Shown: positions 28,636-38,252, numbered from the stretch's first letter. The stretch is DNA of 64,000 bases from Elusimicrobiota bacterium (GCA_016788905.1 JAEURZ010000009.1:1-64000), one strand, 5' to 3'. Translations and numbers: made by a program. Notes: generated by a model from the sequence alone, not told the origin.

Positions 28636-30612
28636 GGGATTCTCCCGCCGTGGGCGACGGGCGTGATCGGAGAAAAAGGGGAACTGGGATAAAATTTTGG
28701 GCATAACCTTTTCCGCTTCTTCTTCTCCAACCGTGATGATGTCTTTCGCTCGATGAAATTCCGACCACCCGAACTCGGCCAGGTTTGGGGCGATCACCAC
28801 ATCCGCCCCGTCCGCGCCATTTCGGGCGATTCCGTATTGCATGGTGTAAATGGTTTTGGCCATGACATGAAATATGTTGGGCCCGTGAAGCGGGTTGAAA
28901 ACCGATGGGCGCCGTTTGCGGAGGCTCGGTACTCTTTTGATGGCGGGAGAGGTGGTGATGTTGACGGAAATGGAAACATCCGCGCCCATCGCTTGAATGA
29001 TCGAGGTGGGAACGGGGTTCACCACACCACCGTCCACGAGGTAGCGCCCTTGCCAAAAGAAAGGTTCAAAGAAAAAAGGGAGAGACAGGGAGGCGCGAAC
29101 CGCTTCGGCCACAGCCCCGTGCCTCAACACACGTTCGGTCCCCGCGTGGATCTCTGTCGCCACACAGGCAAAGGGCAGTTGCAATTGATCAAAAGAAACG
29201 TCCCCGAGAACGGATTTGAGGAAACGGAGCACCCCATTTCCCAGAATCACGCCCTTCCAAGGAACAGTCCAATCCGCCATGGTCCAGAGCCGTTTCTTCG
29301 TAATGCTTAAAGCAATTTCTTCCAGTTCGGCCACCGATTTTCCCGCCGCGTAAAAGCTTCCCACCAACGCCCCCATGGAGGTCCCCGCCAAGAGATCGGG
29401 ATAAACACCATTTCGTTCCAGCGCTTTCAGAATTCCAATGATGGAATACCCCAAGGCCGCTCCGGAGCCCATGGCGAACCCCACACGCAAGCCCGCTAAC
29501 TGTCGGGCCATACGACTTAGCCCTCGGAGCCCCAATTCTTCTTGCCGGGAGAGAAAGAGGTCACCCCTCTCCGATCCCCGGAGTTCACGGTTCCTCCACG
29601 GAATATAAAACCGGCCCGGTCGATTGCGTCGGGGAGGCGCGTTTCGTTGTAATTCCACCAGGTCCAGCCGATGGGGGGGTACCACGGATTCCATTTCACG
29701 CCACAACGCCCCGCCCTTTTCGGTGGATTCTTCCCGAATGTAAAAGGTGCGGTCCACCTCTTCCCATAGAGTTCGGGCCGCTCTCGATGGGTGTCCCGGG
29801 TGGCAAATGAACACGAAATCCCACTCTTTCCGCGCGGTCATCACCAAGGGGTAGAGACCGCCAAAAAGGGGCCCCGAGAGGGAACTCTCGGAAACGGAAA
29901 GAAGGTCGAGGCCTGAGGCGTGTTCAAAGACGAGGGACCGGAGCCCCTCCACGGTTTGGAAATCCTGCAGATCCATGTGGGGGGGGATCCCGTGCGTGTG
30001 GTGGCTTAACTGCGATACGGCCGGGATCGCTTTTTCTTCAGTAACTTCCACGAAGAGGACGCGTCGCCGGGATTGTTCCATTGTGGCCAGGGCGAGATTG
30101 AACACACATCTCAAACGTTCCTGAGGATGAAGCGCTCCCATGGCCAGATACACTTTTCCCATGGAGCCCGCGATCGGGGGGGGGAGGGTTGATTGGACCA
30201 GTCGTTGGGCCAGGGAGCGGGAGACCGCCAGGGCGAGGGGCGGGTGTTTTTCAAGGGTATCTTCAAATTCTTTCCGAAGCAGTTCAAGAACAACGCTGGG
30301 TTGGAGGGCGATAGCGGTTCCGGGTCGAGGTTCACCACCCAACAGGGCCATTTCGCCAATCAGGTCCCCCCGGCGACCCAAGGTGGTCAGAATGTGTTCT
30401 TTACCCGCCCTGTTTTCCACGACCTGCACTTGGCCAGAAATCAGGAGATGGAGGGCGTTCCCCTCCTCTCCTTGGCGAAAGAGAACGTCCCCTTGCTGAA
30501 GGGTGCGGGAATGAAAAGAGGCGAACAGAAACGACCTCAACTCCTCGCGAATATCCCCAAAAAAAGGAATTCGACGGAGCAGGGAGGCCCAATCGGGTTC
30601 TAGGTCTGTCAT
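28624..30612 (-). CDS. cNMP-binding, patatin-like phospholipase (NTE family)
   Basis: A 662-residue protein in three parts. Residues 10-130 form a cyclic-nucleotide-binding domain (LQQGDVLFRQGEEGNALHLL, GDLIGEMALLGG). Residues 145-310 resemble a MinD/CpaE fold without a Walker A motif. Residues 370-640 form a patatin esterase with nucleophile serine in GTSMG and aspartate in DGGVVNP. The oxyanion glycine motif is altered (GSGAALG instead of GGGxRG). The family hydrolyses phospholipids at membranes. Its 3' end overlaps the convergent nuclease gene by 12 bases. It follows the pseudopilin genes by 32 bases. Confidence 0.87.
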   Translation of the reverse strand: MTDLEPDWASLLRRIPFFGDIREELRSFLFASFHSRTLQQGDVLFRQGEEGNALHLLISGQVQVVENRAGKEHILTTLGRRGDLIGEMALLGGEPRPGTAIALQPSVVLELLRKEFEDTLEKHPPLALAVSRSLAQRLVQSTLPPPIAGSMGKVYLAMGALHPQERLRCVFNLALATMEQSRRRVLFVEVTEEKAIPAVSQLSHHTHGIPPHMDLQDFQTVEGLRSLVFEHASGLDLLSVSESSLSGPLFGGLYPLVMTARKEWDFVFICHPGHPSRAARTLWEEVDRTFYIREESTEKGGALWREMESVVPPHRLDLVELQRNAPPRRNRPGRFYIPWRNRELRGSERGDLFLSRQEELGLRGLSRMARQLAGLRVGFAMGSGAALGYSIIGILKALERNGVYPDLLAGTSMGALVGSFYAAGKSVAELEEIALSITKKRLWTMADWTVPWKGVILGNGVLRFLKSVLGDVSFDQLQLPFACVATEIHAGTERVLRHGAVAEAVRASLSLPFFFEPFFWQGRYLVDGGVVNPVPTSIIQAMGADVSISVNITTSPAIKRVPSLRKRRPSVFNPLHGPNIFHVMAKTIYTMQYGIARNGADGADVVIAPNLAEFGWSEFHRAKDIITVGEEEAEKVMPKILSQFPFFSDHARRPRRENPSGH

Positions 30613-30644
30613 CAGTTTTTGCTCGGGGAGGGTTTCATCGCCAC

Positions 30645-31142
30645 CTAATTGTTAAGGAGACGAATGGTTTCTCCCCCCATTTGAAGCGAGTAGGTTTCAT
30701 AATTCCCACCGGTTTTTTCGATGGATAAAAGGATTGTGAGTAGGCTGGAATCTGCTGTGAATGGATACGAAAATAAAATGGATCGGAGTTTTTTCGAGAG
30801 CACGGTGGTTGCCCCGTTTTTACTCATAGAGAGAGTCCGACCGGTTTGCCAAAAGAGGATCGTGTCTCCCTGCACTTTCTGGAAAGAAATTTTACTGTAG
30901 GGAGGTTGAGAAGCGTCTTCTCGTGAAAGAGTGATGGAGGAAGACTTGGCCTGGCGAATTTCTCGGCACACCAGATCCATGAGGTTTCGCACATCCCTTT
31001 GGGTTTCCATTTTCGCAATGGAAACGCGGAAAAAGGTGCTCACCCGCGTAAAAAGTGACGCTCCCATGGAGAGAAGAAAGGCCACGATGGCGGAGACCAC
31101 AAGAAGTTCAACCAGCGTGTACCCCGAGGTGCGCTTTACCAC
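30645..31142 (-). CDS. Small pseudopilin (PulJ/GspJ-like)
   Basis: A 165-residue protein with a class III prepilin signal: a short basic leader MVKRTSG, then YTLVELLVVSAIVAFLLS, cleaved between G7 and Y8 with glutamate at +5. The remainder resembles minor pseudopilins such as GspJ (VCREIRQAKSSS, SKISFQKVQGDTILFW). Its start overlaps the end of the much larger pilin-like gene by 7 bases. It would be a minor subunit of a type IV pilus or secretion pseudopilus whose assembly machinery is not in the window. Confidence 0.82.
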   Translation of the reverse strand: MVKRTSGYTLVELLVVSAIVAFLLSMGASLFTRVSTFFRVSIAKMETQRDVRNLMDLVCREIRQAKSSSITLSREDASQPPYSKISFQKVQGDTILFWQTGRTLSMSKNGATTVLSKKLRSILFSYPFTADSSLLTILLSIEKTGGNYETYSLQMGGETIRLLNN

Positions 31143-33697
31143 GCGATGTCCCGAGTGGTCGTGGTGCGTGGGGCAATCACCACGTTGGTGAGGTCTTTGC
31201 GAGTGACGGTGGGTGTGTTGCCGTTAAAAGTAGTGTACCACCCGGTGACAAAATAGGTCCCGTTTTGAATTTTAAAAGAATACGTCCCATCGGAACGGGA
31301 GGAACCGCTGTAGTAAAGCGTTCCTGATCCGCGGAAGCTGCTGTCTATTGGGGGAGGAGAAGCCGGAACCGCCACGACGCTGGCCATCAGAAGGACCCCC
31401 GTGGTGATGGGTTTGCCTTGGTGAGTGACCTTCCCCGTCAGTGTCCCGTAAGCCGATGTGACCGTGTAGGTGGCGGCAAAAACAGTGCTCCCGCCCACGT
31501 TCGCGTTAACGGCCGGGGTGTCCGGAGAAATGGACTCCCCAAATTCGACGGTCGGCCGGACAGCGTAGGTGCCGACGGGAACAGAGACAGAGAACAGTCC
31601 GCTCGGGTTTGAAATGGCGTTGTCCATGGTCATTCCTGTGCCCACGTTGGTCACTTCCACCGGGACATTGGGGAGCGGGGTGACCCCATCAATGGTCAAG
31701 AGCCCTTGGATGCGAGCTCCTCCGCTGAGGTAGAGCGTGTGGTTCGATGACGATTGGCCCCGCACAATGGTGATCGGGAGAGAGGTCTCTGTGTAATTGG
31801 GGTTCGTGCTTCCTTTATTGGCGGTCAAGGTCTGGGCTCCTGGGAAAAGAGGGACGTTGAAAAATCCAAGGCCATTCGTTAAGCCGACACCTGGTGAAAT
31901 TGAAATTCCCGCGAGGCCCCCCAGCCCTAAGGCGTCCACCACCCGGCCGCTGGCGAACCCGTAGAGGGTGGAGGTGTTCATAACCACCGAGGTGGAAAGG
32001 TTCACCCCGGCGCCGATGGGGGTGGAAAAGCTAAGAAAAAAATTTCCAGACGACGCGCTCACGGTCCAGGTTCCAGTGGCCACGGAGGAAAGGGTGAACC
32101 GTGCTTCGGGGGGTGACCCTGTCAACGCGGCTTGAGTCATTTGTGAAAGTCCATCGTCCGCAAAAATCAAAGCCCCGTTGGAGGGAATTCCGGTCCTCAC
32201 GGGAAGTGCGGGTGAGGCGCTGGCGCGTGGGGGGGAATGGGGGGCCCCGTTGTTTACAGCCCAATCAAGGGAGTTGTTCCCGCTGTCGTAGGCGGGGCCC
32301 ACCGTGGACGAGAGGGCCCCGCCTGTATCGCTTTTTCGGTAATAGATCTCGTTGGCCTGGAGGCCAAATTGATCTGAGACGGGAAGCGTTTCGCTGGACG
32401 CGGGGTTGTTCCATCCAGCCCCCTGCCAGCCCACTCGGTCCAAAACCATGCCCGTGGAAAGGGACGTGAGGGTGAGGACTCCCGCGCCTTCAAAGGCCCC
32501 GTCTGTTCCGTTGGTCGGTAAGATGTTGTAGACACCTGCCCCGGCGTCGAAATAAGGAAAGCAATCGTCGTTCACCACCGCTCCCGTGTTGCAGGCGGCT
32601 CCCCCAATGGTTGTGTTCCATACCGCGTCAGCCGAAACGGGTGTTCCGTCAATGTTGAGGACAGACTGGCTGGCGAATAAATAAAATTTTCCAGGAGGGA
32701 TGAGCGATCCCCCCGGCGCGTAGTTCAGGGCGATGGGGATGGGCCACGGGTCCTGGGCGAGGCGGCGTTGGAACGTGAGTCCAATGGCTCCATCAACGGT
32801 CCATGTCCACGTGGTTGGATTAAAAATTTCCACATATTCCTGAGCGGTGGGACCCGTAAGTTTATACCCACAGACTCGACTGATCACCAAATGGTCGTTG
32901 TGCCAAACGCTTCCTGAGATCGTTCCTGAAGACATGGCGTTCAACGCGAAATTGACGGTCACTTGGGTGGTGGTGCTGCTGATGACGTTGTTGGCGCTTG
33001 TTTTTGTGAAATATCCCGGTTTCGAGGCGCGGAGGGTGTACGTCCCCTGTCGAACGCCGAGACGGTAGTTCCCTGTTCCCCCGCTAACGGCATTCATCGA
33101 CGGATTTTCCGCGATGTCCACCATCGCTCCGGAAAGGGGAGTGGCGGTGGCGTTGTCCGTCACCGTTCCCACAAAATCGCCTTCAGATTCTCCCCGGTTC
33201 GGATTTTCCAAGAGGTTGGTCAACTGAAATCTTTTCCAGGCGTCGCGCTCTCTCCAGACAACGTCCAGGGTAATCCGTTTTAATCCAGTGTCGGTGGAAT
33301 CCCAGGCTTTCAGATCAAGGGTTTCCGAAGCATTTTTTTTGACCCGCTCGACCATCGCGTAAGCGGTAAATGTGACCCCGTTGATGATGGAGACCGTAGG
33401 CGAATAATTGGATTCGTCACTCCAGACGGAGGGAGAGAGGGCGCTCAGCGCGGTGGGAACAACGGTGTGGCTGGAAACCCTCAATCGATAATAGGAGGTG
33501 TTCTTAAGAGACTGCATCTTTTCGTTGGCCAACTGGGTGGCCAGGGACTTGAATCGAGTGGCAATGATTCCGCGGCTAATGCCCGAAAACCCTTGAATGA
33601 CGGTTAATCCAACGAGCGAAGCGATCACGCTCATCACCAAAAGTTCAATAAGGGTGACTCCCGCGGTTGTCCGTGGAATGGGTCGGCCCGTCACCAT
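31136..33697 (-). CDS. Very large pilin-like protein with Ig-like and lamin-tail modules
   Basis: An 853-residue surface protein. Its N-terminus is a prepilin signal (TTAG, then VTLIELLVMSVIASLVG). A GspI/PilV-like stretch is followed by a carboxypeptidase-regulatory-like module (FVGTVTDNATATPLSGAMVDI), a lamin-tail-like domain (EYVEIFNPTTWTW, KFYLFASQSVLNIDG, MVLDRVGWQGAGW) and at least three more regulatory-like beta modules (ASGRVVDALGLGGLAG, IQGLLTIDGVTPLPNV, LTGKVTHQGKPITTG). Pilins are usually 120-200 residues, so this looks like an adhesive tip or display subunit. I chose ATG 33697; an upstream TTG overlaps the -35 box. Confidence 0.78.
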   Translation of the reverse strand: MVTGRPIPRTTAGVTLIELLVMSVIASLVGLTVIQGFSGISRGIIATRFKSLATQLANEKMQSLKNTSYYRLRVSSHTVVPTALSALSPSVWSDESNYSPTVSIINGVTFTAYAMVERVKKNASETLDLKAWDSTDTGLKRITLDVVWRERDAWKRFQLTNLLENPNRGESEGDFVGTVTDNATATPLSGAMVDIAENPSMNAVSGGTGNYRLGVRQGTYTLRASKPGYFTKTSANNVISSTTTQVTVNFALNAMSSGTISGSVWHNDHLVISRVCGYKLTGPTAQEYVEIFNPTTWTWTVDGAIGLTFQRRLAQDPWPIPIALNYAPGGSLIPPGKFYLFASQSVLNIDGTPVSADAVWNTTIGGAACNTGAVVNDDCFPYFDAGAGVYNILPTNGTDGAFEGAGVLTLTSLSTGMVLDRVGWQGAGWNNPASSETLPVSDQFGLQANEIYYRKSDTGGALSSTVGPAYDSGNNSLDWAVNNGAPHSPPRASASPALPVRTGIPSNGALIFADDGLSQMTQAALTGSPPEARFTLSSVATGTWTVSASSGNFFLSFSTPIGAGVNLSTSVVMNTSTLYGFASGRVVDALGLGGLAGISISPGVGLTNGLGFFNVPLFPGAQTLTANKGSTNPNYTETSLPITIVRGQSSSNHTLYLSGGARIQGLLTIDGVTPLPNVPVEVTNVGTGMTMDNAISNPSGLFSVSVPVGTYAVRPTVEFGESISPDTPAVNANVGGSTVFAATYTVTSAYGTLTGKVTHQGKPITTGVLLMASVVAVPASPPPIDSSFRGSGTLYYSGSSRSDGTYSFKIQNGTYFVTGWYTTFNGNTPTVTRKDLTNVVIAPRTTTTRDIAW

Positions 33698-33725
33698 AGG
33701 AGTTCTTCTTGGTTCATGGTATTCC

Positions 33726-33754
33726 AGTATGCCCCGGAAAGAAAAAAATTTCAA
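33726..33754 (-). promoter_or_regulatory. Promoter of the pilin-like/patatin operon
   Basis: On the minus strand TTGAAA (33749-33754) and CATACT (33726-33731) are 17 bases apart; transcription would begin near 33719, about 22 bases before the ATG at 33697. Confidence 0.5.
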
Positions 33755-33773
33755 TCTTTATTTTGAAAGGGGG

Positions 33774-33802
33774 TTGATTTTTCGGGGTTCGGGGGCTATC
33801 CT
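33774..33802 (+). promoter_or_regulatory. Promoter of the PilX-like gene, possibly leaderless
   Basis: TTGATT (33774-33779) and TATCCT (33797-33802) are 17 bases apart. The ATG at 33808 is only 5 bases past the -10 box, at or next to the expected transcription start, so the mRNA may lack a leader. Confidence 0.4.
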
Positions 33803-33807
33803 GGCTT

Positions 33808-35142
33808 ATGAGAAAAAACGCGGGGAACTTAATGGCTGTTTTTCTGGGTCTCCTCCTCTTGGTTGTTGTTGTTCTCCCGTTGGTCATTCAGCTCCTCCAG
33901 AACGAATCCAAACAATCGGTCAAACGCCAAAAATCAACGGTGGCGTTTCAAATGGCAGAAGCCGCGGTGGCCAAGGGGGTTGCCAAACTCACGGAGACAA
34001 GGAAAAATTTCACGGACGCCATCGCGGGAATTCCCTTAAGTGATTACAATGATGATCGGGCCTTCGCCGATATCCCTGGGGGAAAATATAAAATAAAAAT
34101 AACTTCGGGATCCGTTCCAGGAAACGTTTTCATCCTGGGAAAAGGCATGGATTCTTCCTCTTCAGAAATTCGTTCCATCGTGGCGGAATATTCGGCGGGC
34201 GATCCGGATTCGCCGGCGCTCATTTTTAACCAGGGGCAAACATCGGGAAGCTCTTGGATTATTCCGGAGTGGGGTTCGTTGAAGAGCTACAACAACCTGA
34301 TGTATTTTGTGGAATACTCTTATCCGCGTTTAAAGGGCGCGGGCTATATCACCGGCCGTGACATTGACCCCACTCCTCCCAACACGGATAATATTCATTA
34401 CTGGGCTTACCAACCCGATCTCGGGTCCCCACCGGTACCGGATTTGGCCTATTACAAGCAGAAGGCGATGGACTCGGTTGTTCCCTCCAGTTCGACTACC
34501 GGAGAAATCCGCCGAACCGATGGCAGCCCTACCTTTCGAAATCCTCCCAACTCAGGATATTTTCAATCACTGCTCAATTGGGGAAAATCCATATATTTCG
34601 ATAAAAAAACCGGCCTGCCCGAAGGCATGGGAAACTTTTACGAATTTCGAAGTTCGACCTCCGTGATCTATTTAGATTATACGGACTTAACCAGCAGTTA
34701 TTTTTTTATAGACCGAGTCTTCCTCGATGTGGAGGCTCTTATTATTCCCAATGGAGGCTATGCGATAACGGGCAGTGCGGTCCCTTATCATGTTTACGGA
34801 GCGACGATTCCAGAGTCCGCTCCCTACGAATATCAGAATACCGTTCCTGTCTGGGGCCCAACCTCAGGGCAGTCGTGGTGGAACTCAACCTTTGCGGGGA
34901 TCTACAGCCAACCCAATCACTGTTGTTACGGCATTGCGAATCTTCAAGTCCACGGTTTTTTTTATGGAACGGGGGGGAGTTTCAATCGGACAACGTTCCT
35001 CGGGGTGGCGCAGTTCACAACCGAGGGAAGCTTTAGTGCCGACAGTAAGGTCTACTACGACCCCACGGTATTGGATAACGTGTCCTGGGCCAAGGCACCG
35101 ATCCATCTGACTTCTTGGAAAGAAACAAGTCATTCGTGGTGA
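33808..35142 (+). CDS. PilX-like pilus-associated protein, otherwise unrecognised
   Basis: A 444-residue protein with an N-terminal membrane helix (about residues 8-30, MAVFLGLLLLVVVVLPLVIQ) followed by an AEAAVAKGVAKL helix, as in PilX/GspK-type minor pilus proteins, but without the classic G-(F/V)xxxE cleavage site. The rest is tyrosine-, serine- and glycine-rich, suggesting an extracellular beta-rich region, with a CC pair in NHCCYG. It is divergent from the large pilin-like gene, 110 bases apart, and likely belongs to the same appendage. I do not recognise the C-terminal domain. Confidence 0.6.
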   Translation: MRKNAGNLMAVFLGLLLLVVVVLPLVIQLLQNESKQSVKRQKSTVAFQMAEAAVAKGVAKLTETRKNFTDAIAGIPLSDYNDDRAFADIPGGKYKIKITSGSVPGNVFILGKGMDSSSSEIRSIVAEYSAGDPDSPALIFNQGQTSGSSWIIPEWGSLKSYNNLMYFVEYSYPRLKGAGYITGRDIDPTPPNTDNIHYWAYQPDLGSPPVPDLAYYKQKAMDSVVPSSSTTGEIRRTDGSPTFRNPPNSGYFQSLLNWGKSIYFDKKTGLPEGMGNFYEFRSSTSVIYLDYTDLTSSYFFIDRVFLDVEALIIPNGGYAITGSAVPYHVYGATIPESAPYEYQNTVPVWGPTSGQSWWNSTFAGIYSQPNHCCYGIANLQVHGFFYGTGGSFNRTTFLGVAQFTTEGSFSADSKVYYDPTVLDNVSWAKAPIHLTSWKETSHSW

Positions 35143-35187
35143 TCCTCCCGGCAAAGTTGTAAAATCTTTCCCGTTGCCTCTTCTCCT

Positions 35188-36471
35188 ATGACACGCCCCA
35201 ACGCTCCCCGGGGGACCCGGGACATCATCGATCACGAACTCCGTTCCTTTCGTCGTTTGGAAGAGGGCGCGGAGAATTGTTTTGCCCGATACGGGTATGA
35301 CGAGATACGTCCCCCCTCTTTTGAAAGCGCTGACCTATTTTCCCGAGCGGTGGGCGATACCACCGATATCGTGGAGAAAGAAATGTATCTCTTCCAGGAC
35401 CGCGGCGGCCGGTCCCTGGCCCTTCGGCCGGAGGGAACGGCGGGGGTGGTGCGGGCCTATTTAGAGCACGGGTGGGACCAAACCGCACCGGTGAAAAAAC
35501 TTTGGTATGGGGGGCCCATGTTCCGGGCCGAACGGCCCCAGGCCGGTCGCTATCGGGAATTTTGGCAGATCGGGGGTGAATGTTTCGGCAACCCGTCCCC
35601 CCAGGCGGACGCGGAGACCCTTTTTTTGGTGCGAGACATCTTGGCCGCCGCGGGTCTCAGGGTGGGGGTTCGGTTCTTGGTGAACTCGATCGGATGCGCC
35701 CAATGCCGTCCCGCGTATCGGGGTGCCTTGACCGCCTATCTCACCGCACGTCAATCGGATCTTTGTGAGAACTGCGTCCGTCGTTTGGAACGGAACCCGC
35801 TCCGGGCTTTAGATTGTAAAGTGGACGGGCCAAAATTCGGGGACGCTCCCCTCATGGCGGACCATTTGTGTGAGGCCTGCCGCGTCCATCGGGACGACGT
35901 TTACGCGCTCCTGAAAGGGGCGGGGTTTCCCTTTGAAGATTCACCCCGGTTGGTGCGGGGTTTGGACTATTACACCCGAACCGTGTTCGAGGTGACCGCC
36001 CCCGGCCAGGGGTCCCAAGACGCCATCGGTGCGGGGGGCCGTTACGACGGGTTGGTGAAACTGTTGGGGGGGCCCGACACGCCGGCCATGGGATTTGCGC
36101 TTGGGGTGGATCGGGTCGCGCGGGCCCTGGAAGCCCAGGGGGTGGTGTTCCCCGTTTCCCCGAAAATATTTGTCGCCCAGGCAGGCCAGGGGACAGGTGT
36201 GACCGCCTTTCGGTTGGCGCAAGAACTTCGCAGCCATCCAAGCCGGTTTCCTGTTTCCATCGAAATAGGGGCTTCCACCAAAAGCTTGAAAGCCCAATTT
36301 CGGGCGGCGGATGGGTGGGGGGCGGATGGGTTGATTTTGGTTGGAGAAGAGGAACTGAAAAAGGGTTCCGTTGTCCTTAAGGATTTGCGCCGTCACACCC
36401 AAGAAGAGGTCCCCTTGGTTGAGGTGGTGTCCCGGGTGTTTAATCGTCTTTCCATGGAGTCTTCCTCATGA
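35188..36471 (+). CDS. hisS: Histidine-tRNA ligase
   Basis: HisRS charges tRNA-His. The 427 residues hold the class II core: PNAPRGTRDIIDHE, motif 2 with RPEGTAGVVRAY and FRAERPQAGRYREFWQIGGE, the histidine-specific RGLDYYTRTVFE, and motif 3 GFALGVDRVARAL. A C-terminal anticodon-binding domain (from about residue 325) follows. A TAAAAT box at 35160-35165 could be its -10. The stop overlaps the aspS start (ATGA). Confidence 0.96.
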   Translation: MTRPNAPRGTRDIIDHELRSFRRLEEGAENCFARYGYDEIRPPSFESADLFSRAVGDTTDIVEKEMYLFQDRGGRSLALRPEGTAGVVRAYLEHGWDQTAPVKKLWYGGPMFRAERPQAGRYREFWQIGGECFGNPSPQADAETLFLVRDILAAAGLRVGVRFLVNSIGCAQCRPAYRGALTAYLTARQSDLCENCVRRLERNPLRALDCKVDGPKFGDAPLMADHLCEACRVHRDDVYALLKGAGFPFEDSPRLVRGLDYYTRTVFEVTAPGQGSQDAIGAGGRYDGLVKLLGGPDTPAMGFALGVDRVARALEAQGVVFPVSPKIFVAQAGQGTGVTAFRLAQELRSHPSRFPVSIEIGASTKSLKAQFRAADGWGADGLILVGEEELKKGSVVLKDLRRHTQEEVPLVEVVSRVFNRLSMESSS

Positions 36472-38252
36472 AACGTACCGTTTACTGTGGCCAAGTTCGT
36501 CCGGACCATGTTGGGAAAACAATCGTTCTGGCCGGGTGGGTACACAACCGGAGGGATCACGGGGGCGTCCTTTTTATTGATCTTCGGGACCGAGAAGGAT
36601 TGGTCCAGCTGGTGTTTCACCCTGAGCGGAAAGACGTGTTTGCCCAGGGCGAAGCCCTGCGGGGAGAGTTTGTGATTGAAGTGTCCGGGGAAGTGAAACC
36701 GCGCCCTGCCGGAACGGAAAACGCCGCCCTTCCCACAGGCGCTGTGGAAGTGTGGGTGGAGTCCTTGACCGTTTTGAATCACAGCCGCACACCTCCGTTT
36801 GAGATTTCGGAACATTCCAACGCGAGCGAAGACGTTCGTCTTCTTTACCGTTATCTGGACCTGCGTCGGCCCCCGCTCCAGAAAAATTTAATTCTTCGCC
36901 ATCGGGTGACCCAGACTGTCCGAAGTTTCTTGGCCGACCAAGGATTTTTGGAACTGGAAACTCCGTTCCTCACAAAATCCACTCCGGAAGGGGCCCGAGA
37001 TTTTTTGGTTCCCTCCCGACTTTCCCCCGGCAGTTTTTACGCTTTGCCTCAATCGCCCCAATTGTTTAAACAGCTTTTCATGGTGGCGGGGTTCGACCGT
37101 TATTACCAAGTGGCCCGATGTTTTCGCGACGAAGATCTGCGGGCGGACCGTCAACCGGAGTTTACCCAAATCGATTTGGAAATGTCTTTTGTTGAAGAGG
37201 AAGATATTTTGGGCCTGGTGGAGGGCCTCCTGAAAAATGTGTTCAAGGCGGCTTTGGGGAAAGAAATTAAAACACCGTTTCCCCGTCTTTCCTACGCGGA
37301 CGCCCTGACGCGCTATGGGTCCGATAAACCGGACCTTCGATTTGGTATGGAAATCCAGGAGGTTTCATCCGTTTTTTCCAAAACAGGGTTTCAGGTTTTC
37401 GCGAAAACATTGGCGGCCGGCGGGGTGGTGCGGGCCCTCTGTTATCCGGGGGGGGCGGCCCTTTCCCGAACGGAAATCGATAAACTGACCGAATGGGTCA
37501 AGACGTTTGGGGCCAAGGGATTGGCTTGGCTCAAAATGACGGAACAAGGGGCGGAATCGTCCATCGCCAAATTTATGAGCCCGGAAGAACTGACGGAACT
37601 TCCGAAAAAAGTCGGTGCGAAAACGGGGGACATCGTTTTTTTTGGTGCGGGCCCGGCCCTCGATGTGGCCGCGTGTTTAGGGCCGCTCCGCCTGGAACTT
37701 GCCAAACGCGCGGGGTGGACGAAAAAGGAAGGTGTGTTTGAATTCCTCTGGGTGGTGGATTTCCCGCTTTTTGATTACAGCGGGGAAGACAAAAAATGGA
37801 ACGCGGTGCATCATCCCTTCACCCGGCCGGCACGGGAGGACGAGCAGGCGTTAATCGACGGGGTGGGTGTTCGTCCTTTAAACACACTCCGCTCTCGGGC
37901 CTACGACATTGTGTTAAACGGGTCGGAGATTGGGGGCGGAAGTTTGCGGGTCCACCAGGCGGCGCTCCAATCGAAAATTTTTGAAATTTTAGGGATTTCT
38001 CCCGAATCGGCCAAAGCCAAGTTTGGGTTCCTTTTGGACGCGCTCGACTACGGGGCTCCCCCTCATGGGGGCTTGGCTTTGGGGCTGGACCGTTTGGTGG
38101 CTCTTCTGACGGGTGAAGACTCCATCCGGGACGTGATCGCTTTCCCCAAAACGCAACGGGGGGCGGACCCCATGAGCGGCGCACCTTCCCCGGTGGACGA
38201 AGCCCAGCTTCTAAAGGAGTTGGCGGTAAAGATTCAGCACCCGCCCCGATGA
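36468..38252 (+). CDS. aspS: Aspartate-tRNA ligase
   Basis: AspRS, 594 residues, bacterial type. An N-terminal OB-fold (VLAGWVHNRRDHGGVLFIDLRDREGLVQLV) binds the anticodon. The catalytic domain has VRLLYRYLDLRR, the FRDEDLRADRQPEFTQIDLEM motif 2 and LALGLDRLVALLTG motif 3, with a bacterial GAD insertion at about 290-420. Coupled to hisS by a 4-base overlap, a common pairing. Whether it also charges tRNA-Asn cannot be judged from this window. Confidence 0.97.
   Translation: MKRTVYCGQVRPDHVGKTIVLAGWVHNRRDHGGVLFIDLRDREGLVQLVFHPERKDVFAQGEALRGEFVIEVSGEVKPRPAGTENAALPTGAVEVWVESLTVLNHSRTPPFEISEHSNASEDVRLLYRYLDLRRPPLQKNLILRHRVTQTVRSFLADQGFLELETPFLTKSTPEGARDFLVPSRLSPGSFYALPQSPQLFKQLFMVAGFDRYYQVARCFRDEDLRADRQPEFTQIDLEMSFVEEEDILGLVEGLLKNVFKAALGKEIKTPFPRLSYADALTRYGSDKPDLRFGMEIQEVSSVFSKTGFQVFAKTLAAGGVVRALCYPGGAALSRTEIDKLTEWVKTFGAKGLAWLKMTEQGAESSIAKFMSPEELTELPKKVGAKTGDIVFFGAGPALDVAACLGPLRLELAKRAGWTKKEGVFEFLWVVDFPLFDYSGEDKKWNAVHHPFTRPAREDEQALIDGVGVRPLNTLRSRAYDIVLNGSEIGGGSLRVHQAALQSKIFEILGISPESAKAKFGFLLDALDYGAPPHGGLALGLDRLVALLTGEDSIRDVIAFPKTQRGADPMSGAPSPVDEAQLLKELAVKIQHPPR

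Noticed and set aside
31136-33754. Longer start (TTG 33754) for the large pilin-like gene
   Set aside because: The TTG is part of the -35 box of its promoter, and the extra residues precede the prepilin leader, which normally starts within about 20 residues of the cleavage site.
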